Program-made: the position numbers and the translations under genes
Shown: positions 17,466-25,234 of the stretch, one piece after another
Layout of the letters: each line of letters begins with the position of its first letter
Position numbering within the stretch: position 1 is the stretch's first letter
The notes under the pieces: generated by a model
What the model was told of the DNA's origin: nothing
Seen by the model: only the letters and a program-made list of their open reading frames with translations
Databases searched by the model: none
DNA from: an uncultured Selenomonadaceae bacterium
GTDB taxonomy: Bacteria > Bacillota > Negativicutes > Selenomonadales > Selenomonadaceae
Assembly (NCBI GenBank): GCA_905236285.1
Contig: CAJOPN010000003.1
Span: 1-59,371, forward strand
Direction of reading: 5' to 3'
DNA: 59,371 bases

Positions 17466-18299
17466 ATGATTCAAGATATTTCACCGCACAAATTGCATAA
17501 TGAATTTTTGACGAATATTAAACCGCGTGAAGATGATTTGATAATTTGTGTTAAGGAAAATTCATTTTTGATTGACACGCGAAAAAATGCTTTACTCTTT
17601 CCGAAACGTCAATATTTTGTCGATAGATCACTTGAAACGATTTATTTGTTTTCGATTGATGATCAAAGATTTTTTTTGCTGAATGATGAAATTTCGGAAT
17701 TGCCTACAGGTTTTGAATTTATGACGCTGAAAAATATTCGCGAAAAAATTAAAAAGCCTCTTTCAATGATGTATGCCGCTTATACTGCATGGCATCTTTC
17801 ACTTTGGTATCGCGACAATAAATTTTGCGGACGATGCGGAGGATTAAATAAACATTCCGATACCGAAAGAGCGATGATTTGTACTTTTTGCGCTCACATA
17901 GTTTATCCGCGAATAAATCCTGCGATAATCGTCGGCGTGACTAATGAAGATGAAATTCTTTTGACGAAATATACAGGCAAAGAATATCCGTTTTACGCAT
18001 TGATTGCAGGATTCGTTGAAATCGGCGAGACTCTTGAAGAATGTGTTAAGCGTGAAGTTATGGAAGAAGTCGGTTTGAAAGTAAAAAATATTCGTTACTA
18101 CAAATCGCAGTCTTGGGGAATTGCTCAAGATATTTTGTCGGGATTTTTCTGCGAAGTTGATGGCGACACGACAATTAAACTTGAACGAACAGAATTAAAA
18201 GAAGGAATTTGGGTTAAACGTAAACAGGTAATCGGACAGCCGGACGATTGGAGTTTGACCAATGAAATGATGATGGCTTTCAAATACGGCAAAATTTAA
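17466..18299 (+). CDS. nudC: NAD(+) diphosphatase / mRNA decapping Nudix hydrolase
   Basis: NudC hydrolyses NAD(H) to NMN(H) and AMP and removes NAD caps from RNA. The middle zinc ribbon is FCGRCGG...CTFC, followed by VYPRINPAIIVGV and the Nudix box with GFVEIGETLEECVKREVMEEVG. The SQSWGIAQ segment after it corresponds to the SQPWPFP-type NudC signature but is degraded (SQSWGIA), so substrate preference could differ. ATG at 17466 has GGAG 9 bases upstream; a TTG at 17460 overlapping the argD stop is less well spaced. The N-terminal 100 residues are divergent, as usual in the family. Confidence 0.88.
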   Translation: MIQDISPHKLHNEFLTNIKPREDDLIICVKENSFLIDTRKNALLFPKRQYFVDRSLETIYLFSIDDQRFFLLNDEISELPTGFEFMTLKNIREKIKKPLSMMYAAYTAWHLSLWYRDNKFCGRCGGLNKHSDTERAMICTFCAHIVYPRINPAIIVGVTNEDEILLTKYTGKEYPFYALIAGFVEIGETLEECVKREVMEEVGLKVKNIRYYKSQSWGIAQDILSGFFCEVDGDTTIKLERTELKEGIWVKRKQVIGQPDDWSLTNEMMMAFKYGKI

Positions 18300-18329
18300 A
18301 AAATTTTCTGCTCAATGTCAACAAAATAT

Positions 18330-18358
18330 TTGCATTTTTTTTTGTATGTGATTATAAT
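18330..18358 (+). promoter_or_regulatory. Promoter of the decarboxylase subunit genes
   Basis: TTGCAT (18330-18335), 17-base T-rich spacer, consensus TATAAT (18353-18358), about 40 bases before the first start codon. This is a good sigma-70 match. Confidence 0.75.
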
Positions 18359-18397
18359 GTTTGAGTACTTTTTTAATTTAATGAGGTGATTTAATTT

Positions 18398-18736
18398 ATG
18401 GGACATCCTGCAACGACAAATCCGCTCATCATAATGATGATTAACATGACAGTAGTTTTCATCGTTTTGGTCTCGCTGATTTATGTTATTAAATTGATTC
18501 ATTTTTTTGATCCGACGGCGAAGAAGGAAGAAGAAAAATCTGAAGAAAAAATTTCAACTCCTCCGCCTGCTCCCGTTCAAACGGCTCAAGTTGTCGAGGA
18601 AGGAATTCCTCAGGAAGTTATCGCCGTGATATGTGCTGCGCTTGCAAATTACGGTTACGCCGGCTCACAAATTCATGCGATTCGTCCGATTTTAAATAAA
18701 ACTTGGGAACATTCGGGACGATATTATCACGAATAA
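18398..18736 (+). CDS. OadG-family small subunit of a sodium-pump decarboxylase
   Basis: The protein has 112 residues with one N-terminal membrane segment (about residues 10-32, IIMMINMTVVFIVLVSLIYVI), then an acidic/lysine stretch and a Pro/Ala linker (TPPPAPVQTAQ). The C-terminus, IPQEVIAVICAALANYG, is typical of the gamma/delta subunits of oxaloacetate, methylmalonyl-CoA and glutaconyl-CoA decarboxylases. These subunits anchor and stabilise the complex at the membrane. The beta subunit gene follows after 20 bases. The ATG has GAGGTGA upstream. Subunit naming (gamma or delta, oad, mmd or gcd) cannot be settled from the sequence. Confidence 0.8.
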   Translation: MGHPATTNPLIIMMINMTVVFIVLVSLIYVIKLIHFFDPTAKKEEEKSEEKISTPPPAPVQTAQVVEEGIPQEVIAVICAALANYGYAGSQIHAIRPILNKTWEHSGRYYHE

Positions 18737-18756
18737 TTTAATGAGGAGGGAATTTT

Positions 18757-19890
18757 GTGGAATTTGTAAATGCTTTTTCCGTATCGCTGCAATCGGTTTG
18801 GTATGACAGCGGCTTTGCATCGTTCACGCTTGGAAATGGAATTATGATTGCAGTCGGTCTTTTGCTTTTGTATATGGCATTCGTAAAAGAATTTGAACCG
18901 CTTTTGCTCGGTCCTATTGCTTTCGGCTGTATCCTCGCGAATTTTCCGAATACCGGATTTTTCGGCGAAGAAATGAATGTTATGAAGGCGATCAATTACG
19001 GCATCACTTATGAAATTTTTCCGCCGTTGATCTTTTTGGGAATAGGTGCGATGACGGATTTTAGTCCGTTGCTTGCTCGTCCTTCAACTCTTTTGCTTGG
19101 AGCTGCTGCACAAATAGGCGTATTCGTTGCACTCGGTGGAGCAATGCTCGTCGGTTTTGATGTTCACGAGGCGGCGGCAATCGGAATTATCGGCGGTGCT
19201 GACGGTCCGACTTCAATTTATCTTTCAACGAAACTTGCGCCTCATCTTCTCGGAGCAATCGCAGTTGCCGCTTATTCTTATATGTCGCTTGTTCCTTTGA
19301 TTCAGCCGCCGATTATGAAAGCAATGACATCTCTTGAAGAACGTCAAATTGAAATGAAGGAACTCAGACAAGTTACAAAATTTGAACGTGTTGTATTTCC
19401 GATTGTTTCAACGATTTTCATCAGCTTGCTTCTTCCGCCGATTGCTGCATTGCTCGGCTGCTTAATGCTTGGAAATCTTTTCAGAGAATCAGGCGTGACG
19501 GATCGTCTTTCGGATACTGCTCAAAATGCTTTGATTAATATCGTTACGATTTTTCTCGGAACAGGTACAGGCATGACGATGAGCGCGGAAAGTTTTTTGA
19601 AAGCCGATACACTTTTAATAATTGCTCTCGGACTCGTCGCTTTCATGGGAGGAACTGCAGGCGGTTTGATTTTCGGCAAAATTATGTGTAAAGCTACCGG
19701 CGGTCAAATTAATCCTTTGATAGGTTCAGCAGGAGTTTCGGCTGTTCCTATGGCGGCTCGTGTCAGTCAAGTCGTCGGCATGCAGGCAAAACCCGGCAAC
19801 TTTTTATTGATGCACGCAATGGGTCCGAATGTTGCAGGTGTTATCGGAACTGCAGTTGCTGCCGGTACCATGCTCGCAATGTTGAAATAA
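18757..19890 (+). CDS. Sodium-translocating decarboxylase beta subunit (OadB/MmdB/GcdB family)
   Basis: The beta subunit decarboxylates carboxybiotin and couples this to sodium export. The 377-residue protein is very hydrophobic and has the family hallmarks: IGIIGGADGPTSIYLSTKLAP (with the key aspartate), YSYMSLVPLIQPPIMKA, FLGTGTGMTMSAESFL, NPLIGSAGVSAVPMAARVSQ and HAMGPNVAGVIGTA. The start is GTG behind GAGGAGGG. A biotin carrier and carboxyltransferase are absent on either side, so the pump must be completed by subunits encoded elsewhere. The family is certain; the substrate specificity is undetermined. Confidence 0.93.
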   Translation: MEFVNAFSVSLQSVWYDSGFASFTLGNGIMIAVGLLLLYMAFVKEFEPLLLGPIAFGCILANFPNTGFFGEEMNVMKAINYGITYEIFPPLIFLGIGAMTDFSPLLARPSTLLLGAAAQIGVFVALGGAMLVGFDVHEAAAIGIIGGADGPTSIYLSTKLAPHLLGAIAVAAYSYMSLVPLIQPPIMKAMTSLEERQIEMKELRQVTKFERVVFPIVSTIFISLLLPPIAALLGCLMLGNLFRESGVTDRLSDTAQNALINIVTIFLGTGTGMTMSAESFLKADTLLIIALGLVAFMGGTAGGLIFGKIMCKATGGQINPLIGSAGVSAVPMAARVSQVVGMQAKPGNFLLMHAMGPNVAGVIGTAVAAGTMLAMLK

Positions 19891-19980
19891 AAAAAATCTC
19901 TAAATAAATTATATCGAATAAAATCACTTTCAAATTTCGCCTAATCTTGAATTTTTAATGTAATTTTAATCTTTCATTAA

Positions 19981-20008
19981 TTGCATTCAAAGATTGGGCG
20001 TTTATTAT
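19981..20008 (+). promoter_or_regulatory. Likely promoter of the small secreted Gly-rich protein gene
   Basis: TTGCAT (19981-19986), 16-base spacer, TATTAT (20003-20008), 33 bases upstream of the ATG. The preceding 90 bases after the decarboxylase gene hold no other recognisable feature. Confidence 0.5.
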
Positions 20009-20041
20009 GTTCTCAACAAAAAAATTGAGGAAGTGATTTAA

Positions 20042-20326
20042 ATGAATGAGATAGCGAGGAAATATTTCTTGCCAATCCTTCTCGGCAGTATTATTGTCTT
20101 CGCTGTCGGTGATGAGGTTCATGCAAAATCGTTGTCGAATGAAAAAATTTCTTTCAATAATTTGGAAGACAGTTTTTGGGGAAAATTCCGCGATTCGGTT
20201 ATGAAGGACAAGGATAAGAATGATCCGAACGGCGGCGAACATTCCGAACCGTCAAGAGGCGGCGACGGAGAACACGGAGGGCAAGGCGGACGCGGTGACG
20301 GACATGGCGACGGACCTCCGAGATAA
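20042..20326 (+). CDS. Small exported protein with Gly/His/Asp-rich tail, function unknown
   Basis: I do not recognise this family. The 94 residues begin with a signal peptide (YFLPILLGSIIVFAVGDEVHA, cleavage after about residue 28). A 30-residue segment with aromatic FWGKFRDSV follows, and the last 35 residues are rich in Gly, Asp, His, Arg and Glu (for example GGDGEHGGQGGRGDGHGDG). The tail is hydrophilic and disordered and could bind metal ions through its histidines and aspartates. Coding is supported by an ATG with GAGGAAGTGA upstream, its own promoter and a terminator straight after. It converges on another small exported protein. Confidence 0.7.
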   Translation: MNEIARKYFLPILLGSIIVFAVGDEVHAKSLSNEKISFNNLEDSFWGKFRDSVMKDKDKNDPNGGEHSEPSRGGDGEHGGQGGRGDGHGDGPPR

Positions 20327-20344
20327 AATTAAATAAAAAAAACA

Positions 20345-20378
20345 CCGTCAACCTAAAAAATGACGGCGATTTTTTTTT
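20345..20378. terminator. Bidirectional intrinsic terminator
   Basis: The inverted repeat CCGTCA (20345-20350) / TGACGG (20361-20366) is followed on the plus strand by a T run ending at 20378 and preceded by an A run (from about 20334). It can therefore terminate both the plus-strand Gly-rich gene and the minus-strand gene that ends at 20391. Confidence 0.8.
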
Positions 20379-20390
20379 GCATAAAAATTT

Positions 20391-20837
20391 TTAATCGTTT
20401 TCTTCACATTTAATTTTTCTGATGATTCCGTTTACAACTTTGAACTCCATTTTATATTTGTAATCGGAACTGTAATAAGTATATTCTTTGTCGTAGCTGT
20501 CGACATCAATTTTGTCAGCCTTGCCGTATGCTTTATTGAGAGCATCTTCACTCATTCCGACAATTATTCCTTCCGAAGTTGCAAATCCGCTGTCCTCAGT
20601 TACAATTTCTTCTGCACGGCTTGCACGGTTGTTGACTTCGATATAAAAGCCTTTGTAATTCCATTTGTCGCCTACAACGCTGAGAGGTTCTCCGTAAATT
20701 TCTTTGATTTTGCTTACTCTCATTCCCGGCTGAAGATCTCCGAGTACAACTTGATCACTTCTCACGGTTGCAAATGCCATTGATGATACTGCCATCAATG
20801 CGCCGCAAATTAATGCCGTCATTTTTTTGTTTTTCAA
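20391..20837 (-). CDS. Exported protein with two SmpA/BamE-like repeats
   Basis: A signal peptide (MTALICGALMAVSSMAFA) is followed by two related units of about 55 residues. The first contains LQPGMRVSKIKEIYGEP and the second VGMSEDALNKAYGKAD, each followed by beta-strand-like segments. The GM-x-x-x-x-(I/L)-x-x-x-YG-x-(P/A) pattern recalls SmpA/OmlA (BamE-like) domains of diderm periplasmic proteins, but no lipobox is present, so it would be soluble in the periplasm. An ATG at 20846 directly abuts GGGAG; TTG at 20837, 9 bases after it, is more likely the start (148 residues). The function is not known to me. Confidence 0.7.
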   Translation of the reverse strand: MKNKKMTALICGALMAVSSMAFATVRSDQVVLGDLQPGMRVSKIKEIYGEPLSVVGDKWNYKGFYIEVNNRASRAEEIVTEDSGFATSEGIIVGMSEDALNKAYGKADKIDVDSYDKEYTYYSSDYKYKMEFKVVNGIIRKIKCEEND

Positions 20838-20937
20838 AATAAACATCTCCCAAAAAAATTTATTTATTTAATTTGAAGTTTTCGATTGAATTTGTGATAT
20901 AATGTCCGAAAAATTTTTTTAATTGGAGTGATTAAAA

Positions 20938-21174
20938 TTGTGTTTGGCATTTCCTGCAAAGATTATTGAAAAAAAAGATTTAATGGCTAAAGTTGAACTT
21001 TCAGGCGTTACTCGTGATGTAAGTTTAATGCTTTTGCCTGAGGCTCAAATCGGCGATTATGTTTTGGTTCATGCAGGTTTCGCAATGCAAATCGTTCATC
21101 AGAAAGAAGTTGATGAAATGCTTGCTTTATTCGATGAAATGGATGGTGCTCCACGTACCGTTAAAAATATTTAA
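20938..21174 (+). CDS. hypC: HypC/HybG-type hydrogenase maturation chaperone
   Basis: HypC binds HypD and the hydrogenase large-subunit precursor during assembly of the Fe(CN)2CO group of [NiFe] hydrogenases. The essential N-terminal cysteine is present (MCLAFPAKI), followed by VELSGVTRDVSLMLLPEAQIGDYVLVHAGFAMQ, here split by the usual small beta barrel, and a short helical end with 78 residues in all. The start is TTG with GGAGTG upstream. A consensus -10 TATAAT lies at 20898-20903, with a weak -35 19 bases before. No other hyp or hydrogenase gene is in the window, which is unusual. Its stop overlaps the convergent LCP gene by 4 bases. Confidence 0.93.
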   Translation: MCLAFPAKIIEKKDLMAKVELSGVTRDVSLMLLPEAQIGDYVLVHAGFAMQIVHQKEVDEMLALFDEMDGAPRTVKNI

Positions 21175-22325
21175 ATATTATTCTCCGCAATCTCAAAATT
21201 TCTTTCAGACAAATATTCAATGAGTTGGCGGTCTTTTTCTTTGTTCACATTTTCATCATATTCATCGCTGAATTCACTTACATAATATGGAACTGAATCT
21301 TCATATTCATAAGCCATTTTTTCAAAATGTTCATCAATTTTTTCGTCGGCAATTCCGAGATTTTCAGTCACGATTGATTCAAGTCTCTCAATATTCGGAA
21401 CGAGATAACTCACGCCGTTTATATAAGTCCAGCGACCCGGTACAATCCCCGTTTTAAATCCTTCGCTGCTTTCATCGGCAATTTTTAAAGTTTGAGCAAT
21501 TTCTATCATTTGACTGATTGATAAATCCGTTTTGACTGCATTTCGTGCCTCTTTCAATATTTCAGGCAACTTCATTACGACAGTCGGCGAACTCATTTTA
21601 TCGAGACATGCACGCATAAATTTTTGCTGACGGCGTACTCTTCCGGCATCTCCTTCTTCATCACGATAGCGAACATAAGTTATTGCCGTTTTTCCGTCCA
21701 TATGCTGAAGTCCCGGTTTTAAATCTATTACTAAGCCGCCGTTATCGTCCCATGGATCTTCATAAAACATTTTCTTTTCAACGTCAATATCAACTCCGCC
21801 GATTGCGTCAATCATATTTGCAAATGAATCCGTGCTGACAATTACATAATGATTAATATCAATTCCCAAAAATGATTCGACCGTGCTTTGACTGAGTGAT
21901 TCGCCGCCGTAAGCATAAGCCGCATTAATTTTGTCGTAGCCGTAACGTTTTATTTTTACTCTTGTATCACGCGGAATTGACAAAAGTGAAACAGTATCTT
22001 GATTTGAATCTACCGACGCGACCATCAAAGTATCCGATCGTCCGACATCTTCATTTCTTTCATCAACGCCCATTAACATTATATTTATTCTTTCATTATT
22101 TTTCTTAATCGGTGCGATTGCCTTTTCATTTTTGACGGATTGAACATTTTCAATTTGTTTCGCCGTGTTATTCGCAAATGGCAATTCATTAAAATTAAAT
22201 CCTGCATAAAACAAAAGAGATGATGCTGCTATTCCGGCACTAAGCAACAACATTTTTATTTTTTTATTTCTTCGTGCTATTTTCAAACGTTTTTCTGTCA
22301 TTCTCGTTCTGGGAGCACCTGTCAT
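21171..22325 (-). CDS. LytR-CpsA-Psr (LCP) family cell-wall glycopolymer transferase
   Basis: LCP proteins attach polyprenyl-linked glycopolymers to peptidoglycan. The topology is a short basic cytoplasmic tail, one membrane segment at about residues 24-44, then an extracytoplasmic domain. The LCP motifs appear in order: INIMLMGVDER, VGRSDTLMVASVD, LSIPRDTRVKI, KINAAYAYGG, INHYVIVSTDSFANMIDAIGGV and ITYVRYRD followed by RVRRQQKFM. The conserved arginines and aspartates for pyrophosphate binding are in place. The C-terminus is acidic. GGAGGTAA precedes the ATG. In a diderm the acceptor polymer is unclear; the glycan genes elsewhere in the window may supply it. Confidence 0.92.
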   Translation of the reverse strand: MTGAPRTRMTEKRLKIARRNKKIKMLLLSAGIAASSLLFYAGFNFNELPFANNTAKQIENVQSVKNEKAIAPIKKNNERINIMLMGVDERNEDVGRSDTLMVASVDSNQDTVSLLSIPRDTRVKIKRYGYDKINAAYAYGGESLSQSTVESFLGIDINHYVIVSTDSFANMIDAIGGVDIDVEKKMFYEDPWDDNGGLVIDLKPGLQHMDGKTAITYVRYRDEEGDAGRVRRQQKFMRACLDKMSSPTVVMKLPEILKEARNAVKTDLSISQMIEIAQTLKIADESSEGFKTGIVPGRWTYINGVSYLVPNIERLESIVTENLGIADEKIDEHFEKMAYEYEDSVPYYVSEFSDEYDENVNKEKDRQLIEYLSERNFEIAENNI

Positions 22326-22438
22326 TTTAATTACCTCCGATAAATCCTTGCAAAAAAAAAATTTTCAATTCATTGCGATATAAATTACCACAAATCTATG
22401 AAAAACTTATGTAATTAAGCAGAAATTTAATTTATTTT

Positions 22439-22834
22439 TTACTTTTTAATTTTTGAATCGGCTTTAGATTGAAATTTTTCTTTTTCTACTATGTACCTTT
22501 CATGCGTTCCGCTTCCGATTTCATTCACTTCATCATATGCTTTTACCGCAAAATAAATTTTTTTCCCTTCGATTTTTGTAATTTCAGCCTCTGCACTTAT
22601 TTTTAATCCGATCGGTGTCGGTGATTTATGCGCTATATTTATTGAAATTCCGACTGAAGTTAAGTTTTCCGACAAATTTTTTTCAACGAGTTCTGCTGCC
22701 GCCTGCTCCATTAAACAAATCATCGCCGGTGTCGCCAATACTTTTAACGTTCCGCTTTTCAATTCAAGTGCCGTCGTCTCTTTCGTCGATTGCGATTCAA
22801 TTTCATTTCTTAAACCAATTTTTAATTCTTCCAA
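22439..22834 (-). CDS. Hotdog-fold thioesterase (FlK-like)
   Basis: A single hotdog domain of about 131 residues. It opens LKIGLRNEIE and has ATPAMICLMEQAAAELVEKNL, SVGISINIAHKSPTPIG and FAVKAYDEVNEIGSGTHERYIV. This organisation matches the family around the fluoroacetyl-CoA thioesterase FlK, whose members cleave small acyl-CoA thioesters. The canonical Thr/Glu/His catalytic set seems present as the Glu of MEQAA, the His of AHKSPT and a Thr near the start, but I cannot align it with certainty. GTG at 22843 overlaps the GAGGTG ribosome binding site; TTG at 22834 is preferred. It begins 11 bases after the serpin stop and may be cotranscribed with it. The substrate is unknown. Confidence 0.8.
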   Translation of the reverse strand: MEELKIGLRNEIESQSTKETTALELKSGTLKVLATPAMICLMEQAAAELVEKNLSENLTSVGISINIAHKSPTPIGLKISAEAEITKIEGKKIYFAVKAYDEVNEIGSGTHERYIVEKEKFQSKADSKIKK

Positions 22835-22844
22835 AATTTTCACC

Positions 22845-24062
22845 TCACAAATTATTTACAACTCCGACAAATAAATCTTCATTGCTCTGCACATCTTTTA
22901 TCACAAACAAAAATGGTCTGTCTGCATAAAAATCTTTTATCATTTCGGGAATCGGTGCTGCTCCCGTTACCATCATTCCTATTTCTGTTATCGCTGCAGC
23001 CTCTGTTCCTTTTTCATCTGTTTTTATTTTTGCTCTGTGTTTTATATCAGTTATTTTCAATGCCTTGTTATTTATTATTTTTAAAAATTCCGCATCATCG
23101 GTAAATGCTCTTCTTATTCCAATTTTTTGCAAATTTTCTTCTATTTTATTTTCCACGTCCATTTCAAATTTCGGTACTTTTACAAATACTTTGCCGTGAA
23201 ACGTCGGTGCATTTTTTATTTGTTCCAAAAAGTTTTCTTTATATTCCGTTGCTTCTTCATTCCATTCTTCTGCAATTTCCAAATCATTATTTTTTTTCGG
23301 CATTATCAAATACATTGAAACTATACTCAAGCCGTTTTCTTTTTTATACGGCAATTCGATTGATTTATATTTTTCGTCCTCGTAATATCTTATTTTGTTT
23401 CGGAATGTTTGATTCATCATCTTTACGTCAATTTTCGTCTCATTTTTATTTGTAAATTTTTCGACTGCCGTATTTTCAGCTTTAAATTGATTTTCCCAGT
23501 CTCCTTTAAAATATATTACATTTAATATATCAGTTACCGTTTCTGCCTTTATTGTTGATTTGTAATCGTTTATAAAATCATTCGTCTTTTCTTTCACAAA
23601 TTTTGTTATATATTTTTTTTCGCCTTCCAAATTGTTTTCAAAGTCTGCCGTTCTCACTTCTGATTTATATATTTTTTCTGCTGTATTTTTATATTCTTCA
23701 TTTATTCCGTTGGCTGCATATTTTTTGTTGATTGAGATTAAATTTGTTTCCTGCAATTTACGGCTCTCCGAATTGTAATTTTCAAAAATAATTTTTTGCA
23801 TTTCTTCTGTTTTTTTGTTTACGTCATCTATTGATTTTTCAGATATTAATTTTAAAATTTCTTCTTGAGTTTGTCCTTCAGCTCCGTTCGCCGTCAAACT
23901 TAACGCTGATTTTATGCTGTATGGCGAATAAAATATATTTTCGTCCTTGTTCAAAGTAGAAAAATATTCCCAATTAAAATTTTTTTCCGATTCTTCTGCC
24001 GAGCATGATGAGGTTACGATCATCATCGGCATTAATGCACTCAATAAAATTTTTTTAAACAT
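22845..24062 (-). CDS. Serpin (serine protease inhibitor), predicted lipoprotein
   Basis: Serpins trap serine or cysteine proteases irreversibly. The fold is recognisable throughout: NIFYSPYSIKSALSLTANGAEGQTQEEI, NVIYFKGDWENQF, MMNQTFRNKIRYYE, VSMYLIMPK, VKVPKFEMDVE and, at the C-terminus, DRPFLFVIKD. The hinge before the reactive loop reads EKGTEAAAITE, which fits the inhibitory consensus. The scissile region falls within IGMMVTGAAP, suggesting a small or hydrophobic P1 rather than Arg/Lys. The N-terminus is a signal peptide ending TSSC, a plausible though imperfect lipobox. ATG at 24062 has AGGTG 7 bases upstream and is preferred over GTG 24071. It lies 15 bases after tonB and is probably part of that operon. 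Confidence 0.92.
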   Translation of the reverse strand: MFKKILLSALMPMMIVTSSCSAEESEKNFNWEYFSTLNKDENIFYSPYSIKSALSLTANGAEGQTQEEILKLISEKSIDDVNKKTEEMQKIIFENYNSESRKLQETNLISINKKYAANGINEEYKNTAEKIYKSEVRTADFENNLEGEKKYITKFVKEKTNDFINDYKSTIKAETVTDILNVIYFKGDWENQFKAENTAVEKFTNKNETKIDVKMMNQTFRNKIRYYEDEKYKSIELPYKKENGLSIVSMYLIMPKKNNDLEIAEEWNEEATEYKENFLEQIKNAPTFHGKVFVKVPKFEMDVENKIEENLQKIGIRRAFTDDAEFLKIINNKALKITDIKHRAKIKTDEKGTEAAAITEIGMMVTGAAPIPEMIKDFYADRPFLFVIKDVQSNEDLFVGVVNNL

Positions 24063-24077
24063 TTTTTTCACCTTTCA

Positions 24078-24812
24078 TCAAATATTTTTGAAGTCAAAAG
24101 TAATAATTTTATTTGATTCCATAGCATTGCCGTCTTGATCGAGAGCAGGTTTAAAAATCCAATTTTTCGCCGCATTCAATGCAATATTGTCAATTATGAT
24201 TCGTTCGGACGATTTTATTACCTTCATCGCTTTTATTTTTCCGTCAATTCCGATCGTCACCAATACGCTCACATATCCTTTAAATTCCAAACCGATTTTC
24301 GGAGGATAAATTTCCTTTAAGGCAACAGGCGGCTGGCTCATTTGATGTTCAGCTGCATTTTTTTTGTCATCACTTATTTTTTCATCTTCAATATTTCTTT
24401 CGAGTTGATTTAAAACTTCGGCTTCATTTCGCGATAAAAAAGGCTGTCTTTCTTGAAGAGGTCTGTACTCATTTTTTTCCTGTTCGGTTTGCGATTGCGA
24501 TTCAATTTTTTGCTGAGGAATTTCTTCGACAAAAGAATCTTCAGCGGGAAAATCAGGAATTACAAGCGGCGGAAAATCTTCTGAAAGAAATTCTGATTTT
24601 TCATCTTCAATTTCAAACGTCTGTAAATCATCATCGGCAATCGGCAAATCTTCCGTTAAATCGACATCAACCCAATTCATTTCAATTATTTTTTCAATTT
24701 CAGGTTTCGGCATCAAATATGGAAGAATAAAAGCAAATCCGACACATGCAAACAAATGAAAAATTATCGCTGCAAAAATAGTTCGCCACCAATATGATGA
24801 ATATTTTTTCAT
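24078..24812 (-). CDS. tonB: Energy transducer TonB
   Basis: TonB transmits proton-motive force from ExbB-ExbD to outer-membrane receptors. One membrane anchor lies at about residues 9-33 (WWRTIFAAIIFHLFACVGFAFIL in part). A periplasmic spacer follows, rich in Glu, Asp and Gln rather than the usual Pro/Lys. The C-terminal domain is typical: FKGYVSVLVTIGIDGKI, MKVIKSSERIIIDNIALNAAKNWIFKPA. The ATG overlaps the exbD stop codon (ATGA) and has CGGAG upstream. No TonB-dependent receptor gene is in the window. Its presence requires an outer membrane, so it is one of the strongest indications of a diderm host. Confidence 0.93.
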   Translation of the reverse strand: MKKYSSYWWRTIFAAIIFHLFACVGFAFILPYLMPKPEIEKIIEMNWVDVDLTEDLPIADDDLQTFEIEDEKSEFLSEDFPPLVIPDFPAEDSFVEEIPQQKIESQSQTEQEKNEYRPLQERQPFLSRNEAEVLNQLERNIEDEKISDDKKNAAEHQMSQPPVALKEIYPPKIGLEFKGYVSVLVTIGIDGKIKAMKVIKSSERIIIDNIALNAAKNWIFKPALDQDGNAMESNKIITFDFKNI

Positions 24813-25231
24813 TTTTCAAGCTCCGTTTTTATTTCTGTGGCGATTGATACATGACGAGTTCCCGATTTTTTTAACAAATCCAAAATTGCAACGACATTTT
24901 CATATTTTGCCGATTTGTCTCCTCTTATTACAAATACCGTTTCGGAATTTTCTTTGAGCGAATTATAAATTTTTTCCGACAGTTCTTTATTTGTTACATT
25001 ATCTTTGTCGTACAAAATATTTCCGTCAGCATTTACCGTTATCGGAATAATATTTGGTCGCGTATCTTGTTTTGCGTTTGATGATTGCGGCAAATTCACC
25101 TGCAATGTATTTATCTGAACCATGTAAATTGTACTTATCATAAAAAATACCAGAAGAAAGAGCATTATATCAATCATCGGAATTATCATTACAAGCGGCT
25201 GATTTTTTTCGCGAAATTCTCGACGACGCAT
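24809..25231 (-). CDS. exbD: Biopolymer transport protein ExbD
   Basis: ExbD is the small proton-channel subunit of the Ton motor. One N-terminal membrane helix contains the essential aspartate (MIIPMIDIMLFLLVFFMIST, Asp near residue 21). It is followed by a periplasmic domain with NLPQSSNA, ITVNADGNILYD, VFVIRGDKSAKYENVVAILDLLKKSG and a short Glu/Lys end. The 140-residue length is normal. The ATG has AGGTG upstream and starts 3 bases after exbB ends. Together with exbB and tonB it forms one translationally linked operon. Confidence 0.95.
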   Translation of the reverse strand: MRRREFREKNQPLVMIIPMIDIMLFLLVFFMISTIYMVQINTLQVNLPQSSNAKQDTRPNIIPITVNADGNILYDKDNVTNKELSEKIYNSLKENSETVFVIRGDKSAKYENVVAILDLLKKSGTRHVSIATEIKTELEK

Positions 25232-25234
25232 TTA

